Part shown: positions 11,845 to 22,176 of the stretch, piece after piece
Numbering within the stretch: the stretch's first letter is position 1
Layout of the letters: each line of letters opens with the position of its first letter
Notes under the pieces: model-generated
Database searches by the model: none
What the model saw: only the letters and a program-made list of their open reading frames with translations
Told to the model about the DNA's origin: nothing
From: Stachybotrys elegans
Lineage: Eukaryota; Ascomycota; Sordariomycetes; Hypocreales; Stachybotryaceae
DNA length: 64,000 bases
Direction: 5' to 3'
Assembly: GCA_020746835.1 (NCBI GenBank)
Contig: JAGPNK010000010.1
Location: forward strand, 930,001 to 994,000
Translations under genes and position numbers: made by a program

Positions 11845-12216
11845 ATGAACACCTCTGCGCAAAGCTCTGTTTCGCGTCGTCGAGTCGTCACCTATGACTC
11901 CAAGCAGATCGCTCTGGAAATCACAATCAAGTTGGCTAGAGGCGAGATCACGCAGACGACGGGTAAGCATTCCACCACGGTCCGTACTGCCCAGCTGATA
12001 CTGGTCTAGTTCTTCAGATTGAGGACAAGGACGGGCAATTTCGCATGCACTACACCAACGGCGAAAACACCGTTACCTACGACAGCGAGGTAATGCCTAC
12101 GTCTTTACTACTCCCCTAGACAATTGTGTATTAAGTGAGCTGCGCTGACAATACAAATGTGGTCTATCTAGCCCAAATCTTCCCAGCCCTCCACGCAGCC
12201 CGCTAGAGCGGCCTAG
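11845..12216 (+). CDS. Small three-exon family protein, subfamily 1 (intact member D)
   Basis: Proposed CDS join(11845..11962, 12010..12089, 12172..12216), 80 residues. Introns are 47 nt (GTAAGC..CTAG, phase 1) and 82 nt (GTAATG..CTAG, phase 0). Exon 1 ends KQIALEITIKLARGEITQTT, exon 2 reads VLQIEDKDGQFRM and HYTNGENTVTYDSE, exon 3 PKSSQPSTQPARAA. The core pattern hydrophobic-x-hydrophobic..D-G..R-M-x-x-T-x-G-x..V-x-Y..E recurs in the pseudogenes at 19324-19675 and 24993. Exon sizes and intron phases match members at 15594, 20509 and 27414. No signal peptide or membrane segment; the central exon looks beta-rich. Function unknown and no database family recognised. It is the only subfamily-1 copy with an uninterrupted frame. 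Confidence 0.6.
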
Positions 12217-13652
12217 AAACGCCTATCGACCCAGCGAGACCTTGTTCTATAGGACTTGGATAGCACATAGGATTGGCTGATCCACGTTAAGTGAAGGTCC
12301 AAGGGCGCCGCGATAATTGGTATGCAGGTTGGAATTGTGATGAGGCTGGGACGCGGGGTCGGGACGGAGAGTTTTGTTCACCATATACAGAGCAGGAACT
12401 GCCTATGTACCTCAAGGTTATAATAAAACGAAGTGAGTTGCTTGTAGCTGTATTTTTTTCGTGGATCCGAAACTCCACCGCCTCCCAGTGAGCAGAGCTT
12501 CCAAGCCTTTCAGGCCGCAACCAAGTGCGGATGCTTCGTCAACGTCTTCTCATACCTGTAGTTAATATCTATCACCCCCATACCATCTCAGCTGTCCTGT
12601 ACTGGGTATGAGGGTGTGGCAGAGAGTCGGGACTCGTGACGGGGGTCCAGGCTATGTAGATGAAAGGAGTCGTTTCTCCCCCCCTAGAGACGGGTCCATT
12701 GTTTCAGTGTATCACATTGCCAGGACGATCAGATAGACATGGAAAGGCACAGGCGCCTCTAACCTGGAGTCAAAAGGAGGAGCATGCCCTGCAACTGCGG
12801 AGGCCTCGAGTTCGGCATGCTTCTTGACGCAGACGGTGCAGACGACGGAGGAGATTTTCGGATTGGGTAAGCCCTGACCCATGCTTGCAGGGCCCTTGCT
12901 ATCGCTGCTTCCTCCATCTCGTACTACATACCTCTACTTGGCATCACAAGGCATTCAAGATTGCCGGGTGTATGGGCTGAAGTGGGAGCTTGGCTCCAAC
13001 CCCGCAGCTGTGGCACGGCGCCCGCAATTAGGTTCACCTTTGTTGCTCAGGCCCCATTCTATGCGGCCCTGACGACCCGGGGGCGACCGGCGGTAGGTCC
13101 TAGTTAGGACTTGGACAACTGCTCAGGCTGGGTGTTGGGCGGGTCAAAACGATGCATCACATCACATAGGACGCACACCAACAGCCCCCCTTTCTGCTCG
13201 CCTGTTGGCTCTCATTTTTCTTCCGACCACTTGATACCGCTCTCTCTCTCCACAAGCTATTCAGGTGGAAGGCATGGAGGGAAGTGAGAGAGTCGATATG
13301 TGTCTCTCCCATCTCAGAGCCGTCCAAGAAGGTGTGGATGGGCATGGGACATTTTGTAGAAGGGCATCTCAGAATTTTACTCGGCCTTTCCATCTTGGGG
13401 CTTGTTTGGAACGGGCTTCTTCAGGGTCCAATCCACAACCAGCATGTCGGATTCGTCAAGCGCTGAGGGATACCTAGAGCCCTCATGTCAGACGCTTGTG
13501 TAGCCGTGTGCAAAGTGGGGCACTGTCTTGGCCGTGCACGGTCAAGCAAGCTTAAAGATTCCGGAATAATCGGACGATTTATTGACGGCTCAGCCGCCCA
13601 TGCCATACACACAGGTAGTCTCGCGGCGTTTCAGTACCCACTCTGGACTGCA
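12217..13652. other. Inter-member spacer of copy 1
   Basis: Contains sequence matching copy 2 at 21960-22540 and 23200-23700. Within it, 12790-12970 read on the minus strand retains a short shared coding-like block (TVCVKKHA) related to the decayed gene at 22177-22680 but internally deleted. The counterpart of the exon-like frame at 23225 is here (about 13255), with its acceptor CAG altered to AAG. No intact gene. Confidence 0.5.
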
Positions 13653-13890
13653 ACAAACACCTCGAGACGAGCCTTGAAGATCATGCTCACGGGTGCGCAG
13701 CGGAGAGGTCGCATGGTTCACCACAATTGCCCCCACCGCCTGGTTAACGTCTGCTTTTGAAGACGTGCCGCATGCACTTGATCTCTGGCAAGCACAAGGC
13801 CACCTCCCACAAGGCACTATCCACAACTTTCATCTTTATTTTTGCCCCATGTACGGAGTAGCTATTCTTATGTTAGCTGAAAGCGCATGA
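13653..13890 (+). pseudogene. Subfamily-1 small-gene relic H
   Basis: Aligns with the pseudogene at 24993 and with member D. The codon matching the ATG is ACA, then NTS; an internal deletion follows, then LKIMLTGAQRRGRM at the end of exon 1. The exon 2 relic retains CGC ATG CAC TTG followed by a TCT GGC AAG core (RMHLISGKH). The donor GT is GTTCAC-like and no frame is continuous. A decayed copy. Confidence 0.55.
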
Positions 13891-15593
13891 CGGTCGCACA
13901 GCACTGACGTCTCGATTCTGAGGGGCCTCAACCCAGGCGTATGGGGATGATCTGCCAGGCCCATGGACGGTTTAAACGGGGGTAGGGTGTGTCGATATCG
14001 CGCATCCTGAGGAGGCTGGGATGGAGCTACAGGACAGAGGTCTGCTGTCGTTAGCCGGGCATACACAGAGCATCTATTAGACGCACCTGAAGCCTGACAC
14101 GTCATGATTTAGACTGAAGGGGAAGGAGCCGCGTGTGATTACGTCTACTTGGTAGACCGCCTTAGCCATTTGAAGTTCTCGTCACCTGCATGGAAGTGCC
14201 ATTCGGACGCCAGTGACGGAAATTGGTCCGTGCAATACATATCGACTGAACCAAGCGCTCCCATACGGACAGAGACGACGTATGTCCCATCCACCCCCCC
14301 CCCCCCCTTTTCCTAGTGTTGGTGGGCAATTGGGGGCGAAGAAGCTAGTACGGTACGCTCAAGCTTCACATTTGGTTGATCGGGATGGGATCAAAGCCAC
14401 CGTCGTCGGAAATGAACTGTACCCGGGTTCAAACCATGACATCAGGTACGTCACTGCGAGGCTGGTGCTACTTGCTCTATGACTCTTTCGTTGGCTCTGG
14501 GTGGTCGGTCATTATAGAGATAGGAAGTATTCGCTATCCTTCTCTTCTACCGCTCGCTTAGACTAATGCTTCTGAGCTGAACGCCATCCATTAGTCTTCG
14601 TTATGAGAGTGGCTCAATTCCGACTGGGGGGTCAGTTTCGAGTTTCCTTCCCCCCCGGCACCCAGATCCACACTCTACGACGGACAGTGCTCCTATTGGT
14701 GGGCGGTGAGCATCTTATCATTGCATCTCATGATATATCTCCACTATAACGCCACGCGGACAGCTCTCCGATTGATCAAGATCTCCCCCCCACATATCCC
14801 ACAGGACTTGGGGATTTGCGTGCAGGAGTATGTTGGTGGGTTAAGACTCCTACGTATGATGAGAATCCCCCAGCATCCGTATTGCTAGCAAAGAGATACT
14901 TGTCTCGGCGAAGGCCAATGGGCGCCCGGTCAAAGATCATACATAGCATAGGAGCATGGGATCATGAGGGCATGATGTATGAGATTGGACATGACTTCAT
15001 TTGGTTCGAGCGTTAATATGGCGGAGCAGGAACCGGCCTTCGTCCAGCATGCCGCATGTCAAGACGTAAAGCCACTCACACCATAGCCTGCATGGCAGAC
15101 GGCCGCCTCAATTGAGGCCATCTCTAGGACAAGGGGCCCTGTCTTGATGAATTCTTTTCTGGCCATGCAGACTGGACTCGCATGGCCCTCAGGGATCAGT
15201 CGTCATCCACACAACTCAGCCCAGCCGCCCGCTGGACTCCCCGGCTCTCTCTTCCCTCCTCCCTTCCGTTTCATGTGCTGCGCTTTACAGGCTTCCCTTC
15301 TGGCTGTATGTCCTGATATCGTAAGGGCCGGCATCTCCCTCCCCACTCACACCTCAAGAAACAAGGCGGTATTATAACGGGAAGGTGATCTGTGTTAACG
15401 CGGACATTGGCGTGGAAGGGGATGGGATTGATGCCAGCATTCTTTCCTATAAAGAGGGCATGCTTAAGCATCTTGAAGGTTTGTGATCATACCCATCTTC
15501 ATATCCACCTCTCTACTCGCCCTTCTCCAATATTTTGGCTTACATCAGTCTCACTCTCATCTCTCCCTCTGTCGCGTTATCGCTTTCTCAGTC
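13891..15593. other. Copy 1 spacer and promoter of member A
   Basis: Homologous to 25255-27413. It includes the block at 14390-14545 that also occurs inverted at about 18330-18490, and a poly-C run at about 14287-14307. TATAAAG at 15448-15454 lies 140 bp before the ATG at 15594. I see no intact coding frame. Confidence 0.5.
15448..15454 (+). promoter_or_regulatory. TATA box of member A
   Basis: CCTATAAAGAGGG, the same position and flanks as CCTATAAAAAGGG upstream of the paralogue at 27414. Confidence 0.6.
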
Positions 15594-15922
15594 ATGGCTA
15601 AATACACCAAACATACAGGTGATATTGAAGCTACCCGTCGTGCCTATAGGAGACACTACTTGAAGCTGGCCTCCAATGCCTCCAAGAGAAAGCACGCCAA
15701 CATGGGTACTACCTCTGACCGGCTCCTGTTTCTCTGGCTCATTACGATATATAGGGGTTTGTTACGAGATTAGGCCGGACGGCGAGCATCTCACCATCAT
15801 ATCTCAGGATCTCAAGATCGTCAGAAACAAGGTACGACTCTCCCCAACATCTTATCCTGTAGGATCGCGCTTATGATGCCCGGGAAACGTAGCAGTCGAC
15901 CGTTATCACAGGGGCGAAGTAG
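15594..15922 (+). CDS. Small three-exon family protein, subfamily 2 (member A)
   Basis: Proposed CDS join(15594..15705, 15755..15831, 15893..15922), 72 residues. Introns 49 nt (GTACTA..ATAG, phase 1) and 61 nt (GTACGA..GTAG, phase 0). Exon 1 is basic and helical-looking (ATRRAYRRHYLKLASNASKR), exon 2 is GVCYEIRPDGEHLTIISQ then DLKIVRNK, exon 3 QSTVITGAK. The gene structure is the same as paralogues at 20509 and 27414; its first intron differs from that of 20509 at only 7 of 49 positions, whereas exon 2 differs at 38 of 77. No signal peptide or membrane segment. Unknown function. A real gene is inferred from three co-conserved open exons with valid splice sites. Confidence 0.6.
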
Positions 15923-17930
15923 GCGGCTCGAGCCCGACGAAAAGCAGCCAGGTGGGAAGCGGCTTGGGCACGGGTTTTGGTGCTAGGATGGCAGGCCATT
16001 TGTTGTAAACGAAGCAGTGTAATGTCAAAAGAAGGACGAATACTAGTGTAAAAGCTTGACTTAGTTCCTACATGCACTGTAATGGCTCATATTCTATGTC
16101 AGTCCTTGTCGTGTTAGCCCTGTGTCCATGTTCAGGTTGCCCTTTCGCACAGACTTCCCATCCACTTGTGTTCACGCTGTCGTCGCTGGAAATGACCTTG
16201 GCACGGCATGAGATCACTATCACTAATGCAGTGTGATAGAGTGGATTGCACCAACCTTGCCGCTCCAGCTAAAAAATGCATCACTAGGCTATTGCTGGCA
16301 CACAAGAGGGACAACGCAATTACAGCATACAATATAAACATCGACTCAATGGACATAAGCTCTGGTTAGTTGGTGCTGAAACATCTATGCGCCCGCTAGG
16401 CATCGCAGGTATACTTCATTGGATGGACAGCATGCTGCGATTGCCTCTTCCACATTACAAACGGGTAATTTCACTGCTCTGCCGCGCATGGGGTGCCTCC
16501 AAGGTGCGAGATAAGAGATTGTATGCTCTCCCCTTTAAAGGTCTTAAGCCCTCTGAATCTTCCATATTCCCAACTCCACCCTCATTGACCTGTAGAGGAT
16601 ATTGGTGTTGAGCCCGTTCCCAAATCAGGGAGGACCCCGAAGGCTGGCTAACCCATGACGACGGATACCATCCCAATGATTCATTGACCGCCAGTTTTCT
16701 GAGCCCAGGACATGAAATTGGGGCTGCACTATACCAGACCCCTGCGAGAAGGATTTAGGTGTTGTTTCTCTGCAGGAGTTGTGGTTGCAGACGCACCGCC
16801 TGCAGCCGTAGCTATGGTGTTGTTGTGGATCATTGAAACAACAAGTCTGTGACCGTGCTCGGTCCACCACCATTCCGGCATGTCAGCTTCGAGCTCCACC
16901 TCAGATTCGGCCCGCCAGGGAAGAAAATGTCGTAGGGCCAACAAGTACATGACCTCCAACGCGATTGCCACGCACCCAGTTGCAATCTTTGGGAGTGAAA
17001 TGGCCCTTTCTAATTGCCATGGATCTCGTCAGCATTCAGCCAAACAAAAGGTAGGCAGCAGTTGCTTCCGATTGTAAATCCGACATTGGTTGGTTGACAT
17101 GATCGCAATCTCTCTCTCTCGAGGTAGCTGCTCCAGGTAGAATTGGGTGTGACCGAGCGCTGGACCCAAATGCATCTTGATCAACATCATGGAGGTTCGT
17201 ACATAGGCGAAGCTGTCAAGGACGGGATCGGCGGAAGGGAAAAGGAGGGTCCATCTCAATGAACCCACAGTGCCCTGCCCTGTAACACACCCCAGGAGGT
17301 GTACCCTCTAAGAATGCAGGCCGCAGCGATTTTATTTATACAATTCTTTCCGGTCGGCTGGTGAAAAAATTTTCACCTGTATAGACACCATCTTCATGCA
17401 ATGGTAGTCAGTTATAATTTAAAGGTTATTTATACCTGAGTTGGAGCTTTGTGAATCTATGTGAATAGCAATTTGGGCGCTATAGAAAAAAAAGAAAAGA
17501 AAAAAAATCCTCGAACTTCCAAGCTACTAAATGTCAGCTACCCGTAGGCCATCACCGATTGTCATCGTGAAATTTAGCGTGCTTGCCCCTCCGTCTTCTC
17601 GATGCCAGTGACCATTAATATCCCACTGCCCAGGGGCGCAGGGTCGGGATATTCCACCTTGGCCATTCTTGCCCACCTTGACCACTCTTGCCCATCTTGA
17701 CTAGATGCTGGCAAGTCAATACAAATCCGAAATAGCATCAGGCCTTAACCTTTGCATGGGCCCTCATAACCATTGCACATCCGTGAATTGTCAATCCCGG
17801 TCGCATACTAATGCACATACACAGGCAAGAAGCAGACACAAACATGAACGGTCAATTCGACCCTGGTTCTAATTCTCGGCAGCGCCCCCCATTTCATATT
17901 CATCATCTGTCTACCTTCATCGATGTAAGG
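15923..17930. other. Copy 1 right part
   Basis: Starts with the 3' flank conserved in all three subfamily-2 loci (core GGATGGCAGGCCATTTGT at about 15988). It then holds the decayed minus-strand gene described separately and an A-rich run at 17485-17508. Homology to copy 2 runs to about 17930. Confidence 0.55.
16440..17270 (-). pseudogene. Decayed minus-strand gene, copy 1 version
   Basis: Minus-strand blocks keep coding-like similarity to 28250-29010: TQFYLEQLPREREIA here against TQIYLDQPPREREIA there; VAIALEVMYLLALRHFLPW (a possible membrane helix) against VAIVIEDATFF then stop; and a GGVG..LLSRTLEAPHARQ block against GGVG..SHLGRTPGVAEQ. Frames are not continuous in either copy and no start or family is recognisable. 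I read it as an old multi-exon gene duplicated with the module and then lost. Confidence 0.35.
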
Positions 17931-19323
17931 AACATAGGTGCGTGGATGGGGAACGAAATGCCAACCCACAAACTCCGGTCGCATCGATTAGGCCGCTTCC
18001 GTTTATTCACAACACACAGTCTCATGTTGCCGATCTTTAGCCCGCGCGAAGCAATCGACGGTACTAGCAATCTAGCAATAGCGATGCCGACGGATCCCTC
18101 CGAGGGTGTGTGGAAGTAACTTGGCCCCTTGGAGTGTCCACAGCTTTGGAGGAAGGCCCTCGAAGAAAGGGTATCTATCTACATGCTCTGGTAGATGGCA
18201 CAGTAAAACCAAGCCAGAAATGAGTCCTCTCATCTGTGTAGTCTGTATCCCCCCTGTTCGTAACTGCAGGTGGTCCAGTACAAGCTGAAGCCAGATAAAC
18301 GAGCCTTGACCCAAGGGCAAGGCCCGTAGCGAACAGAAGACGATAGGGGTGGTGAATCCTTCTCATCTCTATACCAACCAACCACTCCGACCCGCGCAAG
18401 AGTCATACAAGAACCAGGATAAGCCTTGCAACGACACACCTGAGATATGACACGTCATGGTTCGAAGCACGGGCACAGTTCATTTCCGCCTTGACGGTGG
18501 CCTCAGTTTGATCAGCCAAACTCGGACTTGGAGTGTACTCGATTCCAGCATTCGCTCCCCTTCTGGCTCTGCGACACCCAGGAGCCACCCTTGACCGTCA
18601 CAAAGCACGGGGCAGTGTCATGGCTGTGAGATTCTAGAATAGGACACCCATGTCCAAACACTCCAGACACTCTCTTACAGCCAGCCAGGTCCCACCCCCC
18701 GGCTGACGATGAATGACAGCCGGAGGTGCCATGCCACTTGAGATGAGCAGCCCGAGATATCTTTGGTACAAATCCATCACCTATATGCCGTCTCACTGGA
18801 GGATCCGGGTTCAATCAATATGTACTGCGCCAGTCTCCTTGCTGTCTTCTGATTGACATAGTGTCGCGTGGGTGACAAGGAAAACTTACCCACCTTCACA
18901 TGACGATACACTCACCAATAGGTAGCTTCTCGCGGTGAGGACCATGAAGAGAAATGAGCGATTCAAGTACGAATACGATGCGAAATCGTGGCAGTACGCA
19001 TGGGCTACGTATACTATGAGGGATTGATAGGGGGTTGTATTGGGCCACGGATGGAGCGCCATGCACTGGACATGAAAAGGCATCCGGTCTACGAACTCAA
19101 CCATAAGCAACTTCATTTTGTTGTAATTGTGAGGCACAAAGCCAACTCCCGCCGTGTGTGTAGCTACCGACGCTCGACAGCTGTTTTGCATCCCTGTCTC
19201 AGCCTCTTCACGATGTGCGACCTCCACACAAATCCCCATGTAAGCCATCCAAGCGCCTCACAGATCTCATCCCCAACCTGCCACTCTTATATTGAGACCC
19301 CACTGGATTGACGAAGCTAGTGC
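17931..19323. other. Third module copy, inverted part, and unique spacer
   Basis: From about 18150 the minus strand matches copies 1 and 2: 18330-18490 reversed corresponds to 14390-14545 and 26075-26235, and about 18190-18215 reversed to about 26440. The stretch 18840-19300 holds no frame I would support. Confidence 0.5.
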
Positions 19324-19800
19324 CTAGTGGCGGTCTTGACCATGGCGGGCTGTCAGCTCAGCCTATAGCCAATGGTGATGTTGAAGGCAAAAGGAAAGAT
19401 GGAAGCCATGGCTATTGCCTCGTTGTAGCTGACCTTGTGTTTGCCACAGGTGAAGGCCATGCGTAGTTTCTTGTCGCTATCCTCGACAACAAAAGCCAGG
19501 CCAAGGCTAACTGGGCAGCGCAAGTGCTTGTGGTAAAGGGCATACCCGTCTTGGCTTTGACTTCTCCTCTGAGCAGCTTGCCTACGCCCCCCAGAGCCAA
19601 CTGCTTAGGATCATAAGGGCAGGCCTGGGGGGTCTCTGCTTCAGGCGATCAGGAGCCTTCTTTTGAAGCGGTCATTGCGGTTTTGAGCGAGATGGGGGCG
19701 TCTGGGAGTGTCTGGTCAAATCTGATGTGGAGGGAGGCGAGAAGGGCAGGCTAGGAGATTCGTCCAAATGGCTCCATTTATACTTAACTAGCGTCGACGG
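18150..19800 (-). repeat. Module copy 3, left half, inverted
   Basis: Order on the minus strand is TATA-like (AGTATAAATGG at about 19780), pseudogene F, then the blocks matching 14390 and 26440. That is the same order and similar spacing as copies 1 and 2 in direct orientation. Confidence 0.65.
19324..19675 (-). pseudogene. Subfamily-1 small-gene pseudogene F
   Basis: Minus-strand three-exon layout as in member D. Exon 1 19675..19546 has TGA as codon 9 (MTASKEGS*), then an open frame ending YDPKQLALGGVGKLLRGEV and KAKT, closely matching D's YDSKQIALEITIKLARGEI. Exon 2 keeps VVEDSDKKLRMAFTCGKHKV and SYNE, matching D's core. The first acceptor AG appears lost (GGCT in place of CTAG), and the second donor is GC. 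Exon 3 would be AELTARHGQDRH. One nonsense codon plus splice damage make it a pseudogene, apparently a recent one. Confidence 0.6.
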
Positions 19801-20508
19801 TATTCAAATCACCCCAGTGATTGTCGACTTTGCTCCTACACGGCCGACATGGGCGAGTAACAAGATGGCGGGTTAGGAACCCGGCTGGCGTCCCGACTGT
19901 CGCCCATCATGGCCCTGCAGGTGGCCGTCTCGAGCGATGCCACCTCGCCCCAGAGGTGGCCTGGTACAAATTACTTGAACCGTCACTGCCCGGGCGAGTA
20001 TTGGATCTGGGGCATCCAGCCCGGATCCAAATTCTCCACCATATTCGCTGGCTCCAGGTAAGGAGGGTGAGCTGACTCCAGCATTATCCACACGCCTCTC
20101 CCCCTGCGTCCTTCTTAAACTCTCTCCTGTCCTCTCATCTCTTCTCCTTACTGGCCTACGTTCCAGCTTGCTTTCCTCATGCCCTGTGAGCCGACATCTC
20201 CCTCCCCACTCACACTTACAATCATCCAATAGGTATGCCATGCTTTTCCGAGAATGAGCGTGACTATAACGCGTTCTAGGCGTTATTGTCCACGCGATTT
20301 CTCGCGATGGCTGACGCGCAGATATACGGTAGCATAGGCACGAGCATCAATGGACGCGACTCTGCCAGCACTGCTATATATAGAGGTTCCCTACAGCATC
20401 CCGAAGGCTCGTGTTTGCACTACCCAACCCCTGACTCATCCTTCTTCAATATTTTGGCGAATATCAACCTCTCTGTCTCTCCTAGCGCTCTCCCATTGCT
20501 CTACCAGC
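19676..20508. other. Inversion junction and promoter of member B
   Basis: The change from inverted to direct module sequence falls between about 19800 and 20080. Direct similarity to copy 2 starts near the CCACACGCCTCTCCCC string at about 20088. TATATATAG at 20375-20383 precedes the ATG at 20509 by about 130 bp. Confidence 0.5.
20375..20383 (+). promoter_or_regulatory. TATA box of member B
   Basis: TATATATAG followed by AGG, at the same distance from the ATG as in the other family members. Confidence 0.6.
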
Positions 20509-20836
20509 ATGGATATCCATCCAGAAGACACAATCGATAACCAGGCCGCCAATCGCGCCCTTAGGAGGTTTGCCTTGAACGCATTTTCCAATGCCTTTGG
20601 GGGCAAGCTTGTCAAGAACACAGGTACTACCTCTGACTGGCTCATATTTCTCTGGCTCACTTCGATGTACAGAATTTCGGTTTGCGATCGATCCGGACGG
20701 TATGCGTGCTGCCATTACTTCGACCAATACCAACGTCAGCGTTAACGAGGTAAGACTACTTGCCCCATCTACTCCTCCAGGATAGCGCTTAAGATTCCCG
20801 GAATAGCCGTCCACTGCTATGGCAAGAAAGGAGTGA
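20509..20836 (+). CDS. Small three-exon family protein, subfamily 2 (member B)
   Basis: Proposed CDS join(20509..20623, 20673..20749, 20807..20836), 73 residues. Introns 49 nt (GTACTA..ACAG, phase 1) and 57 nt (GTAAGA..ATAG, phase 0). Exon 1 starts MDIHPEDTIDNQAANRALRR, exon 2 EFRFAIDPDGMRAAITS then TNTNVSVNE, exon 3 PSTAMARKE. It shares the first four residues' pattern (MD-x-H) and the E-D/E-T motif with member C, and PDG in exon 2 with member A. Otherwise the exons are strongly diverged although introns and flanks still align well. No signal peptide or membrane segment; function unknown. Confidence 0.6.
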
Positions 20837-21804
20837 GCAGCTCGAGATCGCGGGAAAGCAACCTGTCAAGGGGGCCGCTTGAGGGGTGGGTTTGGTGCTA
20901 GGATGGCAGGCCATTTGTCGCAAACCAAGCCCAGCGATCGTGATGTCCAAGAGGAATGAAGACTGGTAGAGAGGCTTCACTTAGTTCTTGCATACAATAT
21001 AATACCTAGTACTCCGTGCCAGCCGTTCGTATTTGTCACCCCTGTATCCCCTTTTAGGATTCCCCCTTTGCTCCGTCTTCTCATTCACGTGTGCCCATTC
21101 AATTGGGGATGATTGTCTTATGGCGCGCCCGGTGACGGGCATTTCTCGCGAGGATTTACGCTGTAGTGGCGTGTGCCAGCCTCGACGCTCCAGGTGGGCT
21201 TTTCCCGGCGGGCTAGCATGGCTTCTCGGTCGCCGGCTTCTCTTTGTTGTCACTTTTGGCGTGTTGCCGAGCCCCAGGAGGGCCGACCCGTTTCTAACAA
21301 ACGCCACGGGGACGTCAGGGCATTCCCTTTTCTCCTGGTGGCGCCGACCCTGACTCGTTTCTTTCGTCCCGGTCCTGATTTGCTTTTTTCCCCGCCTCCT
21401 CTCGAACCGAGGGGCCTACGGAAGAGTGGCTGATTGCTTTGCTGGCAAGGCTAACTGTAATCTGGGTCAGGGAAACAGCAGAAGCGCTGGAGGATGTATT
21501 TCCTACACCATGAACATGTGATTCAGCAGTAAGTTAGGACACGGTTCAAATAAAGTTGAACAAGATTCTGGACAAAACAGACAAGAAAGACTCAGACCTG
21601 ACAAACATGGAAGGGCGAGGTGGGCGCCAAGCCAGGCGGAATGAAGCACTGACAGGTATGTTATCCCTGCCCTTCACCCGCACCTGCACGCCTGGATACT
21701 AACCAAAAAGAAGAAGCCACGGCCTGCTTATCGAACTGCCATCGAGTCGCCGCCAGAACCTCACAGGGATAGCGGCGGCAAACGCTGGTCCACAGCTGTC
21801 ACTG
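20837..21804. other. Spacer between copies 3 and 2
   Basis: The first 270 bases are the subfamily-2 3' flank. From about 21330 (GCGCCGACCCTGACT) similarity to copy 1 at 11330 begins. No supported gene. Confidence 0.5.
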
Positions 21805-21945
21805 ATCGAAATTTGTGTATAAAAGAGGCCGTATGGGCGGGCATTCGATTTGTTTCTACGCCCGTATCTCCCAAGCTTCTCTCCTCTTCTCTTTTCTGCA
21901 CCAGACTCGGCTGAACGCTCTCCTACCCACACTCAAGAACACAAT
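21805..21945 (+). promoter_or_regulatory. Orphan promoter and leader of a deleted subfamily-1 member (E)
   Basis: TATAAAA at 21818-21824 and the following leader match 11715-11845 of member D closely, up to CTCAAGAACACAAT. The next bases then match 12560 onwards of copy 1, the region downstream of D's stop. The whole coding sequence with both introns is therefore missing while promoter and 3' flank remain. Confidence 0.7.
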
Positions 21946-22176
21946 ATACATTATATCATCTCGTCTGCCTTGTACTGGATATGAGGGTGTGGCAGAGAGT
22001 CGGGACTTGCGACAGGGATCCAAGCAGTGTAGATGAAAGGAGTCGTTTCTAGCCCCCAGAGACGGGTCTAGTGTTTCAGTGGACGAACATCTTGCCAGAA
22101 CGGCTAGATAGGCATTGGACAGGCACATGCGCCTATGGTGCTGGTCAGGGGGCGCGTTCTGCAGCTTGGGAAGTTT
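21946..22176. other. 3' flank of the deleted member E
   Basis: Matches 12560-12790 of copy 1 (shared string GAGGGTGTGGCAGAGAGTCG). No coding content. Confidence 0.6.

Larger units (their letters stand above)
11330..17930 (+). repeat. Module copy 1 (diverged segmental duplication)
   Basis: Colinear with copy 2. Landmark pairs read by eye include the leader at 11700-11845 with 21795-21945; 12580-12770 with 21960-22130; 13650-13890 with 24990-25250; 14200-14290 with 25715-25800; 14390-14545 with 26075-26235; 15170-15590 with 26935-27410; 15980-16090 with 27835-27945; 16450-17280 with 28290-29090; and 17330-17930 with 29110-29810. It holds small-gene members at 11845 (intact), 13653 (pseudogene) and 15594 (intact). 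Confidence 0.85.
20050..21110 (+). repeat. Module copy 3, right half, direct
   Basis: Corresponds to 15210-16170 of copy 1 and 26980-28030 of copy 2, including the leader, the three exons of member B and the conserved 3' flank (TTTGGTGCTAGGATGGCAGG at about 20890). Confidence 0.75.

Noticed and set aside
14287..14307. Poly-C run suspected as a G-quadruplex or an assembly join
   Set aside because: A single homopolymer-like run; the surrounding homology with copy 2 is continuous, so there is no evidence of a join or function.
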